NCBI RefSeq assembly: GCF_002234675.1 | Contig: NC_019879.2 | Span: forward strand, 5,089,325-5,153,324 | DNA from: Oryzias latipes | Lineage: Eukaryota; Chordata; Actinopteri; Beloniformes; Adrianichthyidae | Reading direction: 5' to 3' | Length of the DNA: 64,000 nt | In this document: positions 57,916-64,000 of the stretch, one piece after another | Numbering within the stretch: the first letter of the stretch is position 1 | How the letters are laid out: each line of letters begins with the position of its first letter | The notes under the pieces: model-generated | Databases searched by the model: none | Seen by the model: only the letters and a program-made list of their open reading frames with translations | Told to the model about the DNA's origin: nothing | Made by a program: the position numbers and the translations under genes

Positions 57916-60470
57916 GTTGATTTATCATGATATAGGCCCTTAAAATAACATCCTTAAAATTAAACAAAATATTACAAAGAGGTTTTTTGTGTCTTAAATC
58001 ACGTTTTTCTATGGTCAAGAATATAGAGAAAAATGGTTTTGACTCATTTGAATAAAAATTTCCTCATTATCCTAGCTCTTGAATGAGACAAAATTGTGTT
58101 GATTTTGATTAAAGCTAGATAGGTGTAGAGCAAAACTTAAAACCTGCTAAAACATCTTGATGGTCTAAAATCAGTCAGTAAAATAGTTTGGAATGATGCA
58201 AGAACAGACTCCAGCAGACCCAAGCAACTCAGAATTATAAGTAACTGATACAGAAAACAAGCATTATCGTCTTGCCAAACAATGATGCAAGTGATGTGCA
58301 AAGGATTCCAAACTAATGATTCCAGAAGCTTTAAAAGCATAAATGTTGCATTTAAAAGCTGAAAAACATGAGAGACTGGCTGAATTTTTGCTACTTTTTC
58401 TGTTTTTTAAAGGAAAAATGTGTCATAAGTATGTGAAGTATTATTGATTGACAGCTTAAATGTGTGTCCATGTAGCCCAGTTTATTTCCGATGTATAGTT
58501 GGACATTTAAATCACATTTTTTAGTCCTCAAGACACCATGGGTTGGTTGCTTGTTTTTTAATTTAAAAACAAAGCCTAACATGCATTCTACTTTAAGATT
58601 CTGTCCAAAAAAACGGCTTGAGAGCTGTGCAAGGTGGTCCGTGACTGGGTGTGTGTTTGCATACGGTGCTTCTCTGGACTTGCAGGTTGGACACACACGG
58701 CACAATATGGGCTTTAATTCAGACCAACAGCCGCTCAGTTAAAAAGGAGGAGACGGGGCAATTAGCCCCACAGAGGGGAGAGAAAGAAGAGAGAAGGAAG
58801 GGAATTGTGAATTTGACACATTAAATAGTGGCCGTCATTAGCATGAGATTGTGCAGAGTTGGGGCGTATTCACTGGATCCTTGAATGCATATTGCTGCTC
58901 AACTACGACCGGACTCCCCCCCGCCTCCCTCCCCTCACCTCCGTCTGTCCATCATCGCCATGGCCACCTTTCACTTGTAATCACCCTCCTTGGCCTCCTT
59001 TTTATTTGGTTTTTCTGCTGCCTTTCTGTCCCTTCTGTGTTTTTTATGCTGTCATGCTGTTTGGAACAGAGTCCCTGGAATCTCTAAATCAAAACAAATT
59101 ACGCAAGATAATTAGACTTTGGGGCAAATCAAATGTTGGACACCAGTGAGGCTCAACGTCAGCAACGGCAAAAGCTTTGCTTCCCAGTTACGATATTTGA
59201 TTTACAGAAAAACGGCTTAAAACCTCCTGACGCTGATCAGATTAGACTTTAAAGACTAATTTTGACTCCAATTGAACTTCATTAAGGACTTGAACGTCTC
59301 CTATTCAAGCTGACTTTTACCCAACTAGATGTCTCAGCTACACAGGCCTGCAAAAGAGCAAAGCAGTGGGCCCAGTATGGTGCCTTTTCCTCCATTGTGC
59401 AGAGATCACCTCATGCCAGCTTTCTCCTGTCACATTAGTGTTCATCAGCGCAGCGAGCAACACAGAACCCTCACAGACATGGAAGTTGTCCTCTGGGCTT
59501 CCCTGCAGCACAACGCATGATAACAAGGATTCCTAACTAAACAAACTAAAAAAGGTGTTTTTTATGGTTTAAGGTGGACTTTATTTTGTCAAATATAAAG
59601 TTGCTCAAATGGCTCAATATCAACATGATGATCAAATATATTAAATACATATATTAATCCAATAGTGTAAAAATGAATGTAATAATAACTGAAAGCTAAG
59701 GACTTATTTAAATGTGTTTAATCAATCTGAATCAGTTCAGTTTTCATTCATTTAGTTTTCTGCATGCAAAAGCTGAGCTTGAAGTTTGTTCAACACAGTA
59801 TTCATGTGTTGTTGTTTTTTTAGACAGTCTACAATCTGCAGTAGAACTCAAAAGGGAAAGGAAAGTGATGAAACCCAATTTTTTGCAATTAAAAGCTATC
59901 AACACAATTGATCAAACTCTTTTTAACTCTGTAAAAATTAATAATGTAGTTCCCAAAATCAAAGAAACGATCAGACAAATCCAAACGTTTTGTTCAACTG
60001 CTAGCTTCTTCTGGTTTACACGGCAAAAACTGAATCTTGAGAAAGTAAAAACACCCTTTTTTAAAAATAAAAATAAAAACAATTTATTTAAGAAAGTAAA
60101 AAAAAAAATAAACTAAATAACAGAAATCATGTGACTAAAATGTTTTTTCTTAAAATAAAAATTCTCTAGGATTTTTCTAATTGGCAGTTTCTTTTTCTCA
60201 TTTAAAGATTTTTTTTCTTCAAATTATACATTTGTTTTAACTTAGGGCCTGTTTTTGACTAGATCTCGGTGTGGTGACTAGATAATGCAGGAATACATTG
60301 AAAGATCAAGACTGTGACACGCTGAAGTGTTCCTAAAGCATTATAACAACAGAGTTCTGAAACACAGAGCTAAACTTGTTAAAAGTTTTTTTTTCTTTCT
60401 TCTTACTTTTACTTCCCCAAATCAGAAAAAGTACGTATCCCCCCCCCCCCCTCCCGTCCTTTTCTTTCAA
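57916..60470. other. Intergenic, gene-poor, with a GC-richer single-copy block
   Basis: Mostly AT-rich. The interval 58580-59520 is of balanced composition and non-repetitive, with pyrimidine-rich stretches (CCGCCTCCCTCCCCTCACCTCC) split by short open frames that look like chance. A partial CTGCAAA-type element is near 60018-60260. Confidence 0.45.
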
Positions 60471-60579
60471 ATGGGCTGAGCCCATTTCAGTACATCTAAT
60501 TTGCTCTTTTGCAAATCCGCCTCCTCCAGCGAGGTCTTCACTCCCCTCCTTCCGCCCTGCTCTGCCCTCCCCGTCCTCA

Positions 60580-60920
60580 GTTCCTGTTAAGAGTGTCCAG
60601 CCCGAGCTGTCAGAGCAGCAACAATCCCCGTCCATTAGTATGGTAATGAGGCTGCTAGCCGACAGGTGGCCTGCTAGACAGCTCAATTAAAGCACTCATT
60701 AAAGAGGGAAGTTAACGAAGCCGCAGACCGCTGCCAGTCCGGCTTTGACACACAATGTGATGTCACGAGTAACAAATTTGTTGGTGGGTTTGGAAGTGTG
60801 TCCGTCTGCCCGTGTGTGTTTGTGTGTCTGCGGTATTGTACACACATGTACAAGAAGTGAATTCCAACTCGAGCGAGTCCACGTGAGGCTAAAGACGGCA
60901 AAGATGGAAGCCAAAGTTAG
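60580..60920. promoter_or_regulatory. Candidate conserved non-coding element, right end (a)
   Basis: Non-repetitive block of balanced composition with stacked homeodomain-type TAAT/ATTA cores: CCATTAGTATGGTAATGAGG, GCTCAATTAAAGCACTCATT, plus an E-box CAGGTGG. Such density is typical of vertebrate developmental enhancers. Inference only. Confidence 0.35.
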
Positions 60921-61019
60921 ATGACATTATTAACAAGCACGGTTATTTAGCCAATTGGGACCAAGAAAAAAAGGTGGTTTTGTCCCAGCAAGAACATGCT
61001 AACACTAATCATCACATGC

Positions 61020-61250
61020 TTTCTTTCTTTGTTTATTAGGGAATCAGCGTTGAAATGTCATCAAAGATGCCCCTCCAGTGCCATAAAACATGTCATCCCT
61101 GCAGGGATGGGAATATTGTCCCATAAAAAATTACCCCATATGCTGTTTGTGCAAGCGGCTTATTATGATCCATTGTCATGTTGTATGGTCCCATGACCTC
61201 TAATGTGAGAAAATACATTTAGCAAATCCTCCTTAACTCCTTCTACTGAC
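61020..61250. promoter_or_regulatory. Candidate conserved non-coding element, right end (b)
   Basis: Single-copy block in AT-rich surroundings: GTCATCAAAGATGCCCCTCC, CCTGCAGGGATGGGAATATT and GCGGCTTATTATGATCCATT. There is no repeat hallmark and no meaningful frame. TTTCAT/CATCAAAG resembles a TCF/LEF site. Inference only. Confidence 0.35.
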
Positions 61251-61724
61251 AGTGACTCTACATCCAACAGTAATCGTGTCAGGAGAGAAGGACACAGTGG
61301 AGATGAGAGCTGAACTGTTGACCAAGAAACACTTTGCTTTAAAGTTAGACAACTTTAAAAAAAAATTAAATGTACATGTTTTTTTTGTTAGGATTTGAAG
61401 CAAAGTCAGACTTGTAGCATTGGAACAGGATCAGGAGTTGATGCGTCAACAACTGTTCTAACATATAATCAAAATAAACCATGGGGTTCCTCGGGATGGA
61501 TGCTTTGTTACACATTAAGGACCGGGTATAGATCTGCAGAGTGTGTTTACCATTATAATGCCATGAAGCTCCAATGCAAAAAGTTATTGATTTAAGACCC
61601 TGAAAAAAGTCGGTGTAATCCACTTGTTATTAAAACGTTAGCTCAATTGCAGGAAAATCCTTTGGAAGCAGTTACCATATCAAATGAGTGGGCATGTGAA
61701 GGTGACAAAGAAAGGAAAAGGAAA

Positions 61725-62605
61725 AACAAGACAAGACAAGACAAGATAGGACTTTATTTATCCCCGGGGGGAATTTAGTTGTTACAGCAGCCGAACAAGA
61801 AATATAACAGTTGGGAAACAACTGGCAAGTGAAAGACAAAGGTAGTGGTGGAAAATGGTGGTAAAAGTACACGTCATATATAAATAAGTAATTACTGTAA
61901 ATACAGCAGCAGTTTCAGTAGTCCTATAACGTGTTATTGTACAGTCTAACTGCTGTTGGGACAAAGGACCTCCTTTAGCGTTCCTTTTTGCAGTCTGCGG
62001 CTGAACGAGCCACTCATGGTCCTCACCGTCTCATACAGAGGGTGAGAGGGGTGCTGGATAGCTTGGTCAGCATCCTCCTCTCACCTACGGAGTCCACTGA
62101 GTCCAGGGGACAGCCCAGGACAGACGTAACCTTCTTGACCAGCTTGTCCAGTTTCTTCTTGTCTGTGTTTGTTGTCCCACCACTCCAGCAGACCACAACA
62201 TAGAAAGTTGCTGATGCAACTATAGTTTCATAAAAGGTCCTGAGTAGTGGCCTGCAAACACACCAAAGGACCTCAGTCTCCTAAGGAGGTGGAGGCAACT
62301 TCAACCGTTTTGTGCAGGACCCTTGTGTTGTCTGACCAGTCATGTTTGTTATTGATGTGAACACCCAGGTACTTGTACACATCCACCCTCTCGATGTCCA
62401 GTCACTGGATGACCACCGGTGGAGACTGAAAAGCCTTTTTTCGGAAGTCCACCACCATCTCCATGGTTTTAGTGGCATTGATGTGGAGGTGATTGAGTTC
62501 AAACCAGTCCACAAAGTCCTTGATCACCCTCCTGTATTCCAGATCATCCCCCTATGACACACGTCCAACAATGGCTGTGTCATCAGAGAACTTCTGGATG
62601 TGGGG
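61725..62605 (-). mobile_element. Rex1-like LINE 3' fragment
   Basis: Minus-strand frames read HIQKFSDDTAIVGR (YADD-type catalytic region), DFVDWFELNHLHINATKT, MVVDFRKK, YKYLGVHIN and, after breaks, FYETIVASATFYVVVCWSGG and RRSFVPTAVRLYN. This is the usual carboxy half of Rex1 elements. It is 5' truncated, carries frameshifts and ends in an ACAAG-repeat tail at 61725-61746. Confidence 0.85.
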
Positions 62606-62714
62606 GTATGCATGGTGGTTCGCACTAAATATCGAGGTTGAATATTGTTCAGTGAGCCCACAGAGTAAAAATGCACATTTTTTTTCCAACAGGAATGCGT
62701 GGGCGACAGGAAAA

Positions 62715-62954
62715 CACATTTAAAGGGTCTATATTATGCTGTTCTTAAGCCCTTTATGGTAAACGATATCCATGTATATGATAATATATTAATTTTGGCA
62801 CAGAAAAGAACAATTTTTTAAATGAAATATGAGTTTTTTTAGATTGCAGGTTTTTAGAAAATACTCAGAAATGTGTGAACGGATCAAAATGCCGCTTTAG
62901 GATGTCTTTCCATGGGGAATGAACATTATAGACAGCTTAAAAGCTCTTTTTTTT
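62715..62954. repeat. Interspersed repeat beginning GGGTCTATATTATGC
   Basis: This start is typical of a common fish repeat as I recall it. The internal ACTCAGAAATGTGTGAACGG and CTTAAAAGCTCT are shared in part with 57690-57915. No coding capacity. Confidence 0.4.
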
Positions 62955-63095
62955 ATTTGATTTGATTTTTTTTGTTTGAAATGGTTTATTTTAAGCAATC
63001 AAATGAGAATAATACACAAAAAAAAATAACAATCATCAGTTATATTGCTTGAAAAGGAGTAGGTAAAAGCGAGTTTATATAATCCCACCCCTACT
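62955..63095 (-). mobile_element. LINE 3' end with AAATC tail, copy 2
   Basis: Minus-strand GGGGTGGGATTATATAAACT, TTGATTGCTTAAAATAAACC and an AAATC-type tail match the 3' end of the element at 52620-52975. Strongly 5' truncated. Confidence 0.7.
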
Positions 63096-63732
63096 TTTGC
63101 ATGGAATTGCCCATTTAAGGGGAAGTAAGGGGGAAGTAGGTGAGTGTGGCGTTAGGACAACAACACGGTACAACAGCATCACCTGTATGTCATAAGTGCA
63201 TGTAACTTACATTTTTCTTACAAATACTTCACTGTACACTTCCCACATCCACAGCAATGGTACATTCCATTTTCATGGCGTCCCTTACGGTGGCCGCACG
63301 AGCCTCAAAGGAATGTCAAGACGCACCTTCGTTCCTCTTAAGAGGAGGCCAATCCCCTCTATGACCCTCCATCGGCATGGACAATCCAAACAGCCACCGC
63401 ACCCGTGCAGGTCAACCCCGTGCGTGTGACTTAGGCACTACTTCCAAACTAAAATATATTCCAGATGATTCATTATTGCTGTCCACAGTAATCCCTTACA
63501 TTACACTGTTCTCTGAAATTGTAATGCATTACACGAGTTACATGTATTACTTTTTAAGTACATCCTCAGTGACAAAGGTACAGTGGAGTATTTCTCAGTC
63601 AGGTGAGGGGGGGATAGAGTGTAATGATGACTCCCAAAAACATTGAAGCAAAGGCAGTGAAAGGAAAAAACAAAGGCACTAAAAGCTAAGTTGGAGGAGC
63701 AACCCTCAACTTTAGATGGTTTATAAAAATCT
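63096..63732. other. Intergenic, unassigned
   Basis: No gene recognised. The part at 63200-63430 is GC-richer than its neighbours with a 77-codon open frame lacking any known domain. Confidence 0.4.
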
Positions 63733-63747
63733 AATCTGTCCACCTTA

Positions 63748-63845
63748 TTTTTTTTATTTTTTATTTTTTTAACTTGTCCTGTCCAACAGCTAGGCAGGCA
63801 GATGAGAGCTGAGGGCCTCTTGTGTTGGACATATTTTACTTTAAC
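63748..63845 (-). mobile_element. Retroposon family R, copy 3, 5' truncated, with 15-bp target duplication
   Basis: Reverse-oriented 3' end of the family (AACTTGTCCTGTCCAACAGC and GTGTTGGACATATTTTACTT) behind a T-rich tail. Exact 15-bp direct repeats AATCTGTCCACCTTA lie at 63733-63747 and 63846-63860. Confidence 0.85.
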
Positions 63846-64000
63846 AATCTGTCCACCTTAAACAAAAGGAAAACCTCAGCAAGACTCAAACAATAAAAAC
63901 AAAATGCAGTGAAAATGCTGTAACAAGTTGCAGACAGAAAGTGGATGAATCGCTCTCTTAAAAACAAGATTTTGAGAGGACATCACATGACAGAAGGCCA

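Overview
The window looks like nuclear DNA of a ray-finned fish, probably a percomorph-type teleost. Three vertebrate genes have short GT-AG exons and compact to moderate introns. The spaces between exons are filled with teleost-style mobile DNA: L2-, Rex1- and RTE-like LINE pieces, tRNA-headed SINEs, TIR elements and a solo LTR. No species can be named from the sequence alone.

Layout. Positions 520-15870 (minus) hold ints6, Integrator subunit 6, rebuilt from 18 coding exons (869 codons). Positions 19769-39586 (plus) hold wdfy2, a WD40/FYVE endosomal protein, rebuilt from 12 coding exons (414 codons). Positions 42601-47318 (minus) hold dhrs12, a short-chain dehydrogenase, rebuilt from 10 coding exons (318 codons). 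Reading phase is consistent across every exon junction of all three. The order and orientation ints6(-) wdfy2(+) dhrs12(-) match what I recall of human 13q14.3. Ints6 and wdfy2 are head to head over 3.9 kb; wdfy2 and dhrs12 are tail to tail over 3.0 kb. Two tandem tRNA-Leu(CAA) genes, each with an intron, lie just upstream of dhrs12.

From 48 kb to the end I find no protein gene. That part is mobile-element debris, much of it nested: a solo LTR with a perfect 5-bp target duplication inside an RTE fragment, a 692-bp TIR element, a Rex1 3' end, and several GC-richer single-copy blocks that may be conserved non-coding elements.

The three proteins act in separate pathways (transcription termination by Integrator/PP2A, PI3P-marked early endosomes, oxidoreduction). 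They are linked by old synteny, not by operon-like co-regulation. I did not find a novel enzymatic or defence system. The best leads are a retroposon family whose three copies each have an exact 13-15 bp or near-exact target duplication, an internal wdfy2 duplication that copies a 5' splice site, a nine-copy TIR element family spread through all three genes, and several candidate regulatory elements inside ints6 introns and in the gene-free right end.
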